NCBI RefSeq assembly: GCF_047675955.1
Contig: NC_132925.1
Location: 72,297,622-72,361,621 of the forward strand
Source: Chlorocebus sabaeus
Taxonomy: Eukaryota > Chordata > Mammalia > Primates > Cercopithecidae
Reading direction: 5' to 3'
Length of the DNA: 64,000 bases
Under the pieces are notes generated by a model. It searched no databases. It had not been told where the DNA came from and worked only from the letters and a program-made list of their open reading frames with translations. Position 1 is the first letter of the stretch. Each line of letters opens with the position of its first letter. The position numbers were made by a program, and so were the translations under genes. This document shows positions 1-10,958 of the stretch, one piece after another.

Positions 1-194
1 ACAAAAATTAGCCAAGCATGGTGGCAGGCACCTGTAAGCCGAGCTACTGGGGAGGCTGAGGCATAAGAATCGCTTGAACATGGGAGGCAGAGGTTTCAGG
101 GAGGCGGAGGTTGTAGTGAGCGGAGATCGTGCCACTGCACTACAGCCTGGGTGACGGAATGAGACTCTGTCTTAAAAAAAAAAAAAAAAAAAAG
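1..194 (+). mobile_element. Alu element, 5' end cut by window edge
   Basis: The sequence matches the Alu right half: a 'ttagccaagcatggtggcag' start, 'gaggctgaggca', 'cactgcactacagcctgggtga', then a run of about 18 A. The left monomer lies before the window. There is a small local duplication of the ggaggcagaggtt/ggaggcggaggtt segment at about 83-112. It is non-coding and intronic. Confidence 0.93.
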
Positions 195-800
195 AGAGAT
201 TTTAAAAAAGAAAGGCATCCTAGTGTGTGTAATATGCTTCCTGATGATTCCATTACTGCAACGCTTGCAGATACATAGAAAAGGACTAGAATGCTAGCAG
301 TGGTTTTCCCGGTGGGGCTGTTACATGCAGTTCAAGTCCTATAGAGCAAAAGGACACCTGGCTGAGGCAGTGAGTCCCCACTCACTCGTGGAATTGAATG
401 ACATTCTTCCATCCCACTTGTTCCTTGCCCAGTCATGGTCCTGGCAAGTGACCACATACTCCCAAAGGAAGGGGTGCCCTTTTCTAGTTATCACAAAGGT
501 TCCTGCTAGGCTCATATTTGCGCTGACTTCTGGGGCCCGAGGGGTTTGTTTGAGGTAGAGCTATGCAGCAGGGGGCTGCTTTCACTTTCTCATTTATATA
601 TTTTTGGTATCGTTTCCATTATTTTTGAACAAGTAAATATTCTGTTTGTAAATTAAAAGAAAGTATAAAACAAAATAAAATATAGTGATCAAAGAGACAG
701 AAATATACAGACATATGAAGCATCAGACATACTGTAAAAGAATCTGTCTGTGGTCATCATGCTTGGTTTTCCACCAGAGAAATCTGAGAAAAGTCAGTGT

Positions 801-804
<4 letters not shown>
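195..804. other. Intronic sequence, nothing recognised
   Basis: This is AT-rich sequence between the Alu and the AT microsatellite. One 77-codon open frame (325-558) has no recognisable domain and is probably chance. I see no RNA gene or clear repeat. Confidence 0.5.

Positions 805-848
<44 letters not shown>
805..848. repeat. (AT)22 microsatellite
   Basis: An uninterrupted 44-base AT dinucleotide run lies about 340 bases upstream of the exon at 1191. Runs of this length are usually length-polymorphic. No transposon tail is attached to it. Confidence 0.97.
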
Positions 849-851
<3 letters not shown>

Positions 852-1190
852 CTGTTAATATCTCAAATTAAAATAACAGCCACTTCTCTAGAGTATTTCT
901 TAAGCGACACAGTTTCTTGAGGAAGGAAAAAAAGAAGATTAAAGTGGGAAGGTTCCTTGAGGCAAACCAAATACGTGTCACTTGAATAAGTTAACAGGAT
1001 CAATTAAGGAGGTGAAAATGGGCATTGTGTGCACCATGAGAGCAGAACTCTCAAAGCTCTGCAAACTCACTCACTGGGCTTTAAGAGCCTGAAAATGAAG
1101 CCTTTTGATTGGTGTAGCAAGTTTGTATAGATTTCCAAGTAGAAATCAGCTTAATGCTGAATTAATTTGACTTTCCCACTAATGTGGTAG

Positions 1191-1343
1191 GTGATGGTTG
1201 CTGAAGCCTTGGACATTTCCAGAGAAACCTACCTGGCAATTCTGATGGACCGGTCCTGCAATGGCCCCGTGCTGGTGGGCAGCCCTCAGGGGGGCGTCGA
1301 CATTGAGGAGGTGGCTGCTTCAAACCCAGAGCTCATTTTTAAG
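1191..1343 (+). CDS. SUCLG2: SUCLG2 exon (about residues 140-190), ATP-grasp domain
   Basis: This is an internal coding exon of the GTP-forming succinyl-CoA ligase beta subunit. With SUCLG1 the enzyme converts succinyl-CoA, GDP and phosphate to succinate, CoA and GTP in the mitochondrial TCA cycle. The 153 bases give 51 codons starting VMVAEALDISRETYLAI and ending NPELIFK, which match remembered human SUCLG2 without a difference. The acceptor is ...gtggtag|GTGATG and the donor AAG|gtatgt. Both ends are phase 0, so skipping this exon would keep the frame. The segment contributes the central beta-strands of the ATP-grasp fold; the glycine-rich GSPQGG stretch lies in its middle. The paralogue SUCLA2 (ATP-forming) is excluded because the flanking exons match SUCLG2 over their full length. 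An in-frame GTG/ATG at the exon start is not a translation start. Confidence 0.97.
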
Positions 1344-1924
1344 GTATGTTTAAATTCCTGGCTACTCGGTATTAATTGATTGTTATTGTAGAAGATGTTA
1401 AATATTTAATGTGGAGTCTAAGGCCAGGAGCAGTAAATCTGTCTCTACAATTTAAGGTATGAAGATGTTGAGCCCTTTTTCTTTCTAGGTATCCAGTTGA
1501 AAGTTGAGTGGAATCAACGTATTTGGTGTTCAGGGACTTTTTGTCTTTGCTTTTCCCATCCTTCCTTCTTTCCTTCTTCCTGCCTTTTCTTCCTCCCTGA
1601 TTCCTTTCCGTCCAATCTTCCTCAAGAATTAACCAATGGGAGAGGACTGCTATATTTTCATTTCTCATGGTTAACTCTCTTTCATTTAATATTATATATG
1701 ATCTAGAAATTCTCTCCTAGGAGATGAATGAATTCTCTTTTAGGAGATGTACTAGAAACTGCCTTGAGATCTCTCAGTACTATTGATGTAAACGAGAATC
1801 TTTATGCAGTCCAGATTCTGTCAGTTTTTTTCAATCTTTGAAATCTTGACTCATTTATTGATATTAAGATTAGTTTCAAGTCAGAGATGTGAGATCAGAT
1901 TTAATCAGAGCACAAGTTTCTCGA

Positions 1925-2045
1925 AGTCTCGAAACCTCATTTTTAAATCAGTAAAATGAACATGGGGTGATTTCTACCCTGTGGGATTACAAGGATTAAA
2001 TGAGGTGCTATGTATTAAGTGCTTCTTAACCTACCTCAGCTATAA
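1925..2045 (+). mobile_element. Probable MIR fragment
   Basis: The order of degenerate MIR landmarks is kept: 'cctcatttttaaatcagtaa' (MIR: cctcatctgtaaaatgg), a 'gtgggattacaaggattaaa' segment and a '...ttaagtgctt' end. It is short and diverged, so the assignment is moderate. Confidence 0.55.
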
Positions 2046-2527
2046 GGAGAAAAACGTAAGTTTTCAGAACTAAAATTCAAGCTTTTAATCTGGGTTCTTG
2101 GGGTCAAAATTGCATTAAAATTTTCCACCAGAAACATTCATTATTTCTTTTAGAAAATGATTTTTTGTTTCCCTTTGAAAAGGGGAGATTTTATTTCTTA
2201 AATCTCTTTGTCTAAATAATGTACAATAAACACCCACTTAGCATCCTCAACAGGTTCTTGGAAACTTCGACTTGAATGGAAGCGATATATAAGGAAACCA
2301 ATGTTACCATACATAGGCTAATTGATATAAACAAGAGTTAAGTTCCTATGGCATATTTCTGCTCACAAAAACATCACGCAACTCCTAAATAAAGACCAAC
2401 ACACTTCTAATGTTACACATTATAATAAATAGGAGCTATGTATACATTTCAGAAAGATTTCATAAAAACAAGTAAGGTAATTATTTATCCAGTTGTTCCA
2501 GCTCAGGGTCTCTGATGGCTAGAGCAC

Positions 2528-2830
2528 AGGGTGCAAGCAAAGAACCCACCGTGGATGGGACACCATCCCATTGCAGAGCACACTCACACACCACACCCGC
2601 ACCCGCATCACACCCACACCCACTCAGACTGGGACTGTGTATACACACCGGTTGACCTAACCTGTACAGATTTGGGATGTGGGAAAAAAACCGGGGGACC
2701 CAGAGAAAACCTACTCAGACAAGAGGGGAATTTGTAGACTCTACACAGACAGTGGCCTTGGCTGGGAATTGATTTTTTTTTTTTTTTTCTCAACCTTATA
2801 ACAAAACGACCTTGAATGAAGTAATGTTAT
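2528..2830. mobile_element. Old interspersed repeat with CA/CACCC-rich core, family not named
   Basis: The stretch has 'ccatcccattgcagagcaca', then a (CACACC/CACCCG)-type core at about 2580-2628, then 'tttgggatgtggg', 'ggagaaaacc' and 'ctctacacagacagtggcct'. I recognise this block as recurring in mammalian genomes but cannot name its family. The histidine-rich open frame over the CA core is a by-product of the simple repeat. Confidence 0.5.
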
Positions 2831-3517
2831 TTGAAGACCTACTGTACTCATACTTCAGTGATTGCGTTTAAAATATTTTCACTAATGTTATATATTTAAG
2901 TTAATTACCTTGGAAACTGAATTGAGACTTTACATGCAGACTTACCAATAACACCTAGCTGTTTTCAAAGTTCACGTTATTTAAAGCAGGCCATTCCATT
3001 TGTTAAGAGAATGCATGAAATAATGTATAATGACAGTGCTCGGTGTCTTTGAGACAATAGCATTTTGTAGAGCTAAGGTATCAGTAATCATTATCATCAA
3101 TAGAGTGCTTAAATCATAAAGTAATATTTAACCTATCTATGACAGGCTTTAAACTTAACTAATAGTAGGCAGGAAAACCTCACTTTGGAGGTCTTCCAAA
3201 AGATGTCATAAAAATTAACTGACTAAATATTCGTCAATGCCATCTGTATAGTAATTAAAAGTGAAAACTGGCATCAGAGTTTCTTGTCAGCATGCCACCA
3301 TGAAGAATTATATAGTTTTTGGAAGAGCTGTTTTATAGATGGTCTGCTAATTAAAACATACCCTACAGGCATCTGCAGTAGCCCTGCTCAGAGATCTCTG
3401 GATAGGTGCCACACTTTAATTACTCATTTGCAAATAAATACAAAGCGTTTTCTTTTGAGGTTGTAAATCTTCTCAGTTGACTGTCTAAATTTTGTTTATT
3501 TGATTTATTTTTACTAG

Positions 3518-3607
3518 GAGCAAATTGACATTTTTGAAGGAATAAAGGACAGCCAAGCTCAGCGGATGGCAGAAAATCTAGGCTTCGTTGGGCCTTTGAA
3601 AAGCCAG
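3518..3607 (+). CDS. SUCLG2: SUCLG2 exon (about residues 191-220), ATP-grasp domain
   Basis: Ninety bases give 30 codons, from EQIDIFEGIKDSQ to FVGPLKSQ, following directly on the previous exon's ...ELIFK. The acceptor is tttttactag|GAG and the donor CAG|gtatat. Both ends are phase 0, so the exon could be skipped without a frameshift, although that would remove part of the ATP-grasp domain. No premature stop or indel is seen. Confidence 0.97.
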
Positions 3608-3904
3608 GTATATAAGCCATTGGGGGACGGTGTGTCTGACTTGTTTCAGAAAACATTTGGGAACTTGCTTAATTGCCTCTAGTGTTTGTGATTACCAGGA
3701 AACAGGATTATTTATTGTTTTCTAATTTCTTCTTCCAGCTGTTTATGATGAAGAAAAATATTTCCCTGATGTTTTAAAAGAGGATGTTTATGATGTGTCT
3801 TTGAATGAATTTTGATATGTGTGTGCATGTGTATTGCATGTGGACACATACACTTTATGATGGATGGTAATCTGTATTTTTTCTGTAGCACTGCTGGTAC
3901 TTAG

Positions 3905-4090
3905 CCACCTGGCAGGTAGGTGTGTGATTCAGCTCATTCAGACTTTAGTTTCATCTTCTATAAAATGGGAATGATGACAACTCCTGAGAGGCTTATTGTG
4001 GGGATTCAGTAGAATAATGTGTGAAAGTCCTTATTATAGTGCTCCATAAAGGTCTGTTCTTATTGGTATTAATATTAATAATACATGTTA
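3905..4090 (+). mobile_element. MIR fragment
   Basis: MIR landmarks are in order on the + strand: 'tagtttcatcttctataaaa' then 'tgggaatgatgacaactcct', 'gaggcttattgtggggattc' and an end resembling 'gtgctccataaa'. It is diverged, as expected for an ancient mammalian SINE. Confidence 0.75.
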
Positions 4091-5094
4091 TTTAGCTAAT
4101 TGCTATTCTTTCATAGCTAATGGGCATTTGAAATGAATATTGATGGCATAAAGTTGATATTTTATTGAGAACAGCTTAAAATATATCAGTTTTCTAGTAA
4201 TATCCCTTGGCTTCAAAGACCAAAACATTGGCCTCAGAGCTGTTGAGGGACAGAATCTGTCCTAGCATCGTGCCCTGCTCTGCCTTTGGTCCAGCGCATG
4301 GCACCTGATTATGTGTCTAGTGGAGCAAGCTTCCTAGTCCCACAGCTAAATCAGATAAACTTACTTTTTCCTTCCCCTGTTACTCAGAGAGGCCACCTTA
4401 ATGGCCCTAGATTGTGTGCATGTGTGCATGTATGTATGTTCTCTGGCCTGGGACTTTATGGAGAGGTTACAGAGTATGTACTTTGGTTAGGCAGTACTAT
4501 TTCCCATAAGACAGTAGATGATGCACTCTTTTCTTTCTGTCTTGTCTTTTTCTTTTGATTGACTCTCTCTGGAAGTTTAATGACAACAGTAGGCAAGTCA
4601 AAGAGGGGTAAAGCAGAATAAGGTTTTAAAAAAATATATGCTTTAATGAAGAGAAACTACTTACTTGAAAATGAATAAAGGCTCACTTTGAAAGCAAAAG
4701 ATTGAAGATGGTAGAATGGGACAGGGTCATCTGGAACTCAACCTCAGGATGAGAGGGAAAGGGCCAGGATTCAATGGACAGTTAGAAGAACTAATTGCCA
4801 TTTCTGAGACTAGCAAAGAGATGCCAGGAAAGTGATCTGTTGAAAGGAAGATACTGGAAGATTCCTGAACATGTGCTACAGTGGTGGGTTTCATCTCCTG
4901 CAAATGAGGATACCAGCTACATTAGCCATTCATTTGATGTTTATTAAGGGGCTTCTCCTGTGGCAGTGGTGGTCACCAAGAGCCCGTTTTCCATATAGCC
5001 ACTGTGGTCTAGCTGCACTGTCCAGCAGTCAGCTCCAGAATGTGTGCAGTTACCCTGTCTGCCTCCTCCATATCACTTTGGACATCTGCATTTC

Positions 5095-5245
5095 TCTTAT
5101 TTATTTGCAGTCACCTTTGCTAGATCCTAATCTTTACCACGGCAGGGACTTTGTCCATCCTACTCAATGCTGTGTTGCTAGCAGCTGGCAAAGTGCTTGG
5201 CATCTATTTTCATTGCCCAAGAAACAGTTGTCATGTGCCTGACTA
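5095..5245 (+). mobile_element. L2 3'-end fragment
   Basis: It matches the L2 3' terminal region: 'accacggcagggactttgtc' (L2: accacgagggcagggactttgtc), 'tgctgtgttgctagcagctg' and 'gcaaagtgcttggc'. The longer 4871-5242 open frame crosses this element and is not a gene. Confidence 0.65.
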
Positions 5246-6475
5246 GGTGAAACAACACATCTAGTTGTCCACTTTGAAGAGGTTCCTAGAGACTCAGCAA
5301 TAGGTGGCTTTTCATGACAGAAAAATAAATCTGGAATGGGCAAAATCTGCTGACCACATATTTAAAAGCTCAGGAGGTGAACATAATAGAGAGTTCTAGA
5401 GAAGTTAATAACAGTATAATGTACATCACAAGATACTCCCCCCTCACTACATATTATAAGAGAAAATGAAGAATTATTTATAGCTCTTAAATGGCTTACT
5501 CTTGTTTTCCTAGTACCTGAAACACTCTAAGTTTTAAATGAGTTATCTACGGAAGGAAGATGAAAATGTGAGAACTCAGGGGTCAGTAAGAGGCCATATT
5601 GTCAGTATACCTTTGAATTAATTTATCGAGGAAAGGAAATAAAATGTTTTAATTTGGTTTTTTTTCTTTTTTCACTGCTAACTCCATGAAAGGCTTTAAA
5701 TCTTCATTTTCTCAGCAGCTTGGAGTGAGCACTGATTGGGTGCTGCTCAGGCTGTTGTGCCCTGAGGAACAGAGACAATGAAAAATAACTATTGTTCCTC
5801 AGGGGCTCACAGACCAGTGGACATCTGCCTGCTGGCTGAGAGGATACAGGAAGAGGGATGGATAAAGGAATGCAAAGGAGAGAGCAGGGGCAGAGGGAGA
5901 GAGAGGTTGATCTCAGCTGTAGACATGTTGGAAGTTGTTCATCTAGGGACACGTAAGTGTATTTCTACAGTAGAAGGGATATATGGCTTGGGAGCTCAGG
6001 GAAAGCTGCGCACTGGAGTTGTAGGCTTGGGAATCTGTGCTTTATGGGGCTTGCTCAAGTTGTGGGGATTAGTGAAATGCTCTAGAGAGCCAGTGTACAA
6101 TGAGCAGATGGGACAGTGTAGAAGGAAAAACATTTAAACAATCATCATTGATCTTTTCCTAAAAAAATTGTGTCTTAGAGGCCCCTTAGGTTCAGTGTGA
6201 CTTTGAAAGTTACTTAATTTTCATCTAGGATGTGGTTTAGGCATTTGGAGGTACCTCACTCATGGTCGAATATCATGTAAGATGATAGTCTTGTAAAATT
6301 ATTAATATCGTTCCTGTGACTCATGCCTCTTGTCTCTAAAATGTGATTAATATTAGACATAACGAAAATAAAGATGATATCTTACTTTACATAAAATTAC
6401 CAAGTATTTGTTCCAAACTAAAGTCTATTTCTGTGAGAATTTGTTGAAAAACGTTAAGACATAGAAAAGCTTAGT

Positions 6476-7177
6476 ATAGTAGTTCCCCCTTATCTGTGGA
6501 GGATATGTTCCAAGACCTCCAGTGGATGCCTGAAGCTTACCTGCTACCAAACCCTATATATACTTTTTTTTCTGGATATCTATACTTAGGATAAAGTTTA
6601 ACTTATAAATTAGGTACGGTAAGATATTAACAACAATAATAACATAGAACAATAGCAATATACTGTAATAAAAGTGTTGCAAATATGGTCTCTTTCTCAA
6701 AATATCTCATTGTACTATACTCACCCTTCTTGCGATGATGTGAGATGATACAATATCTACATGGTAAGACCTGGGGTGAGTGATGGGAGCATTACGATGT
6801 AGCATTGGGCTACTCATGACCTCCTGGCAGTAATTCAGGAGGGACATCTATTTTGGATGATCGTGGATCATCAAGCCATGGGTGTCAATGACTGGATGTC
6901 AGGAACAGATAATGTCAATGGTCGGGGATCCTGGATAGTTGAAGGTTTTTCACGATAACCTTTTAGAAGAACATCATAATTAGAAGTTTGTCTCTTTCTT
7001 TTTAATTCATCAAAGTGTGGCTGTAGAGGTTGTAATCTGTCAGTAACTTTAGTGCTGTGTTCCATCCCAGGATCTTAGTCCATAATTTTGTCCTTCCCAT
7101 TTAATAAATTGGACCCACAGTAGATCATGGGTAACTAAAACCACAGAAAGGGAAACTGAGGATAAAGGGGGTCTATC
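6476..7177. mobile_element. Tigger-type (TcMar) non-autonomous DNA transposon
   Basis: The 5' end reads 'atagtagttcccccttatc' and the 3' end 'gataaagggggtctat', which are diverged terminal inverted repeats. Internal hallmarks include 'ggatatgttccaagacctcc', 'agtggatgcctgaagc', 'aaccctatatatac' and 'aatatactgtaataaaagtg'. A TA dinucleotide flanks both ends, as expected for this superfamily. The subfamily was not resolved and there is no transposase frame. Confidence 0.85.
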
Positions 7178-7370
7178 ATATGACTGAAACTTACAAGTTT
7201 GTCAAGTGTGTCTTAATTATCATCTATACTGTTAGTTTCTGAAAACATGAGTGCCATGAATTGTCAATATGTGCCTCTAGGATTTAGGCTGTTGAAAGAT
7301 CGGACGCTCCAAGTCACTGTAAGATCACTAACACCTCTTGAAGTGGTTTGTACTTCTGGCTAGATTTGAG

Positions 7371-7422
7371 ATATAGCCATATGTGAATATTGCCATTCAC
7401 ATATAGCCATATGTGAATATTG
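7371..7422. repeat. 30-bp tandem duplication, about 1.7 copies
   Basis: A 22-base block (atatagccatatgtgaatat plus tg) occurs at 7371-7392 and again, identical, at 7401-7422, separated by 'ccattcac'. The block also contains local inverted symmetry (catatg). It lies just beyond the 3' end of the NDUFB4 pseudogene. Confidence 0.95.
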
Positions 7423-7479
7423 ATGATAATTTCTGGAATGCAGGAAAGATATTTAAAATTCTTAACCTGTTGAGACTTT

Positions 7480-7960
7480 GTTTTGATTAATAGACGATTT
7501 ATTTTAGCAAGAATGCACATAGTCATCATTGCCAGACTTAATATGAGATGTTAAATGTTCGATCCAATTTTTCTTCCTGGATAATTTTTTCTTTCCTATC
7601 CCTGTTAGTTTTGAAAACATAATACAAGAAGAAGAGGTGCCTAATTCCACACAAAGCTCCCAAGAGTGAGTTTTTAGGGGTGAAATTAGGATAGACATTT
7701 GCTGATCTTGCATAGGTCCAACAAATCAAGGCAGGATATTCAATGAGCTGTCAGCGGTTAGGGTCGTTGTACTGAAGCAAGTACTCTCCCGTTTCAGCTG
7801 GGCTCTTACGGCCAACCGCTCAGCTTGCGCCCGCTGGGTTTCCACAGATATGTCGTATTCTGCTGGGTGGAGGGTCGAGGGTGGAGTGGCCAGGCATGAT
7901 GGAGTAGACTTTGGGAACAATATCTTGGTGATGCAGCGCACAACTGTGCCTGCGCGGTTC
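7480..7960 (-). pseudogene. NDUFB4: Processed pseudogene of NDUFB4 (complex I subunit B15)
   Basis: On the minus strand, codons from 7923 to 7538 read as a broken copy of NDUFB4, the 129-residue membrane-arm accessory subunit of mitochondrial complex I. Recognisable blocks are HPAEYDIS, QRAQAERLAVRAQLKRE, YLLQYNDPNR, WTYARSANVYPNF, PKNSLLGALCG and, at the end, FKTNRDRKEK and LDRTFNISY before a TAA at 7540-7538. Lesions: the expected start codon is ATA; two extra bases after the KRE codons shift the frame; the codon after YNDPNR is TGA; six bases are missing between YPNF and the TPKNS block. There are no introns. An AATAAA signal (7503-7498) follows the stop at the normal spacing, then a decayed A-rich stretch. 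This marks an L1-mediated retrocopy in antisense orientation to SUCLG2. It is not functional. The parent assignment is firm; the exact 5' edge is approximate. Confidence 0.93.
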
Positions 7961-8589
7961 TGAGGCCCTTCCTCATTATGCTCCTGTGAAGACATTTTTA
8001 AAGATTTTTATAAACTTCTCAGGTTTTCATGTACATATATTTGATTTTACAGATTTTAATTTTTAAAAATTGCTTAACAGACAAAATAACAGTTGGTGGC
8101 AAAAGTGCAGAAAACCTTTGTACACAGTGGTCATGAGCTGAGAAAGTAATGGCAATAGTAAGCGACTGACTGCAAGATGACCAGGAGAATGTTCTCTTTG
8201 ACCTGCACTTATTTTAAACATTTGAACCCATGTAGAAAGCAGGAAAGCTAATTTCAACTTGCCACATGCCATGCCATTCCCTGTCACACCTGGTCACAGT
8301 TACATATTCTGTCTGCCTAGCCCTTATAACCATTTAGTGTATAGCCTCTGGAATAAGACATCTTACAAGGGTTTGTCATTGTGAGAGCTACAAGGGAGAA
8401 CCAGCTTGGTTTGGAGATATCTCCAAGATCAAATTATGTTTTAGTCTTGCTCAAAAAATTACAGTCTGGCTTTGCACAACAGTAAAAATTAAAACAGAAA
8501 ATATCCCCAAAATGCTGTGCTAATGTATAATTACAATGGGATTAATGTGTGGAAAACGCAGGCTTGTACTAAACAAAGTTGGTGTAGGC

Positions 8590-9232
8590 TTAAGAAGTTC
8601 TGAAACAGTTTAAGTATATATCTGTGGATGAATTCATAAACAAAATGTGGTATATACTATAGTGGAACTTCATTGAACCTTGTAAAAGAAGATTCTGACA
8701 CATGCTGCAGTATGGATGGGGCTTGAGGATATTGTGTTCAGTGAAATAAGCCAGTCACAAAAAGACAAACGCTGGATGATTCCACAGGTATCTAGTGTAT
8801 GTATATATGCATATCCTTTATTTTATGTATGTATGTATCTAGATATCTCTAATATCTATATGTCTGCTATCTATAGATATCTATATATGTGTGTGTATAT
8901 AGAGAGAGAGGAGTGTGTGTGTGTATGTGTGTGTATATATATGGGGAGATGGAGAGCGGGACGGAGAGAGAGATGCTCTCTAGAATAGTCAAATTTATAG
9001 ACACAAAGTAGAATGATGTTGCCAGAGGCTGCGGTAAGAGGAGAACGGTAAGAGGAGAACAGGAGTTTGTTTAGTGATACATAGTGAGGGAAGATTACGA
9101 AGTTCTAGAGATTGGTTGCACAACAATGTGAATATACCAACTTGACCCTGCAGAACTGTGTAGACACTTAAAAATGGTTGAGATATGGTGAATTTTATGT
9201 TTTGTTTATTTTATCACAGTTTTAAAAAAAGT
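8590..9232 (+). mobile_element. L1M-type LINE 3' end
   Basis: The order of old L1 3'-UTR landmarks is kept: 'gaagattctgacacatgctg', 'gtgaaataagccagtcacaa', 'aaagacaaacgctggatgat', 'atagtcaaatttatag', 'ttggttgcacaacaatgtga', 'acttaaaaatggttgagata' and an A-rich end. It is interrupted by simple repeats at 8800-8945. No ORF2 frame survives. Confidence 0.8.
8800..8945. repeat. Compound simple repeat (TATG, ATCT, TG, AG)
   Basis: It consists of runs of TATG/TATC tetranucleotides, followed by GT and AG dinucleotide runs, within the L1M 3' end. The 90-codon frame across it is an artefact of the repeat. Confidence 0.85.
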
Positions 9233-9254
9233 TTTGAAGTAGCTGGATTAGATT

Positions 9255-9258
<4 letters not shown>

Positions 9259-9290
<32 letters not shown>
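9259..9290. repeat. (AT)16 microsatellite
   Basis: A pure AT dinucleotide run lies just after the L1M 3' end and probably arose in its A/T-rich tail. Confidence 0.93.
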
Positions 9291-9294
<4 letters not shown>

Positions 9295-9763
9295 CCAGAA
9301 GTTATTTCTATTATATAGTCCCCCTAGTCCCCCTTAGAATTGAATTAATCTTTAATTCAACCAATATTTATCAAGTATTGACTCTGCAGAGGTTGTATGA
9401 CGACAGTGGATGCCAAAGTGCCCAGGATACATAAGATGCCTGCCCCATGCAACTCACATTGCAAGCTCACATTGATGACCTAGAAAACCCCCTAAAATAC
9501 AAAAAATATTCAGCAGTGAAGTATTTACTGGCTTCACACTTTAACTCAAATTTTATTTGGATTAAAAAAAATGGAAACATTAAATAAAGAAATTATAAAG
9601 AATACTAGAAAAAATAATGGGAGAATTTTAAAAAATATTCTCAGAATGGGACTAGCCTTTTAAAAGTCTGACACAAAGTCAGAAGCCATGTAAGAGTGAC
9701 ATTATTGTGAAATTTCCATGTGGCAAAACTAACAAAAGAATGTTCAAAAGGTAAATGTTAAAG

Positions 9764-10020
9764 GGGCTGAGACAGGAGGATTACTTGAGACCAGGAATTC
9801 AAGAGCAGCCTGGGTAACATAGCGAGACCCCCATCTCTAGAAGAAATTAAACTAAAAAAATTAGCTGAGCCTAGTGGCATGTGCCTGTAGTCCACCTATT
9901 TGAAAGGCTGAGGTGGGAGATTCATCTGAGCCCAGGAGTTCAAGGCTGCAGTGAGCCATGATTGTGCCAGTACACTCCAGTCTGGGTGACAAAGCAAGAC
10001 TCTATTGTACACACACACAC
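9764..10020 (+). mobile_element. Old Alu (AluJ-like), 5' truncated
   Basis: It begins within the left monomer ('gggctgagacaggaggatta'), keeps 'gagaccaggaattcaagagc' and 'agcctgggtaacatagcgag', and ends 'tgggtgacaaagcaagactc'. The A-tail has been replaced by a short (AC)n run at about 10007-10020. High divergence suggests a J-class age. Confidence 0.85.
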
Positions 10021-10164
10021 TCTTTCTATAAATTAATAAGAAAGAGATCAAAATCTCAACAGGAAAATAGGCAAAATTCACAGAAAAAAATAAGATATCT
10101 CTTAAACTCATAGAATAATGTGCAAACTCATTCATAAGAAAATAAAATTAAAACTATATGTGAG

Positions 10165-10523
10165 TGTACTCATCTGTTCTCACACTGATAATAAAGACAT
10201 CACTGAGACTGGGTAATTTAAGAAGGAAAGAGGTTTAATTTACTCATAGTTCCACATGGCTGGGGAAGCCTCACAATCATGGTGGAAGATGAAGGAATGG
10301 GGAAGGGACTTCTTGCATGGTGCAGGCAAGAGAGCTTGTGCAGGGGAAACCCCCTTTATAAAACCACCAGATCTTGTGAGACTTATTCACTGTCCTGAGA
10401 ACAGCATGGGAAAATCCTGTCCCCACGATTCAATTACTTCCCAGTGGGTCCCTCTTGCAACACATGAGAATTATTACAATTCAAGGTAAGATTTGGGTGG
10501 GGACACAGAGCCCAACCATATCA
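10165..10523 (-). mobile_element. Solo MaLR LTR (MST/THE1-like)
   Basis: Read on the minus strand it starts TGATATGGTTGGGCTCTGTG and ends ...AGTACA, with 'ccccacccaaatctta' and 'attacccagtctcagtgatg' between, as in MST/THE1 LTRs. A perfect 5-bp target duplication GTGAG flanks it (10160-10164 and 10524-10528), the length usual for ERVL-MaLR. No internal retroviral sequence adjoins, so it is a solo LTR from LTR-LTR recombination. It sits inside an older L1. It has no coding capacity. Confidence 0.9.
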
Positions 10524-10659
10524 GTGAGATACCCTTTTTCACCTAACCCACTGGCAAAGATACAAATGGCTAATGATTGTGAATTGGAAAATAGTGTCTC
10601 TGATAATTTTCACTTCTTAGGTGTGGAAATCAGGGACGACTTCTATCAAGAACAATTTA

Positions 10660-10958
10660 GGCCAGGCGTGGTAGCTCACGCCTGTAATCCCAGCACTTTG
10701 GGAGGCCAAGGCAGGTGGATCACGAGGTCAGGAGATCGAGACCATTCTGGCCAACATGGTGAAAACCCGTCTCTACTAAAATACAAAAAACTAGCCGGGC
10801 TTGGTGGCACGCCTCTAGTCCTAGCTACTCGGGAAGCTGAGGCAGGGGAATCGCTTGAACCCTGGAGGTGCAGGTTGCAGTGAGCCCAGATCGCGCCACT
10901 GCACTCCAGCCTGGCAACAGAGCAAGACTCTGTCTCAAAAAAAAAAAAAAAAAAAAAA
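10660..10958 (+). mobile_element. Full-length AluS
   Basis: It starts ggccaggcgtgg and runs through both monomers to a 22-base A-tail (10937-10958). The short sequence aattta flanks both sides as part of the target duplication. It is inserted in an old L1. Confidence 0.95.

Larger units (their letters stand above)
1344..3517 (+). other. SUCLG2: SUCLG2 intron, 2.17 kb
   Basis: The intron is bounded by gtatgt at 1344 and ttactag before 3518. It contains a probable MIR (1925-2045) and an old interspersed repeat with a CA/CACCC-rich stretch (about 2528-2830). The rest is AT-rich with nothing recognised. Confidence 0.9.

Noticed and set aside
1191..1379. Independent 62-codon gene starting at GTG/ATG
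   Set aside because: It is an internal SUCLG2 exon with acceptor and donor; the last codons are intron.
2531..2737. Histidine/threonine-rich small protein
   Set aside because: It is a translation of the CA/CACCC core of an interspersed repeat.
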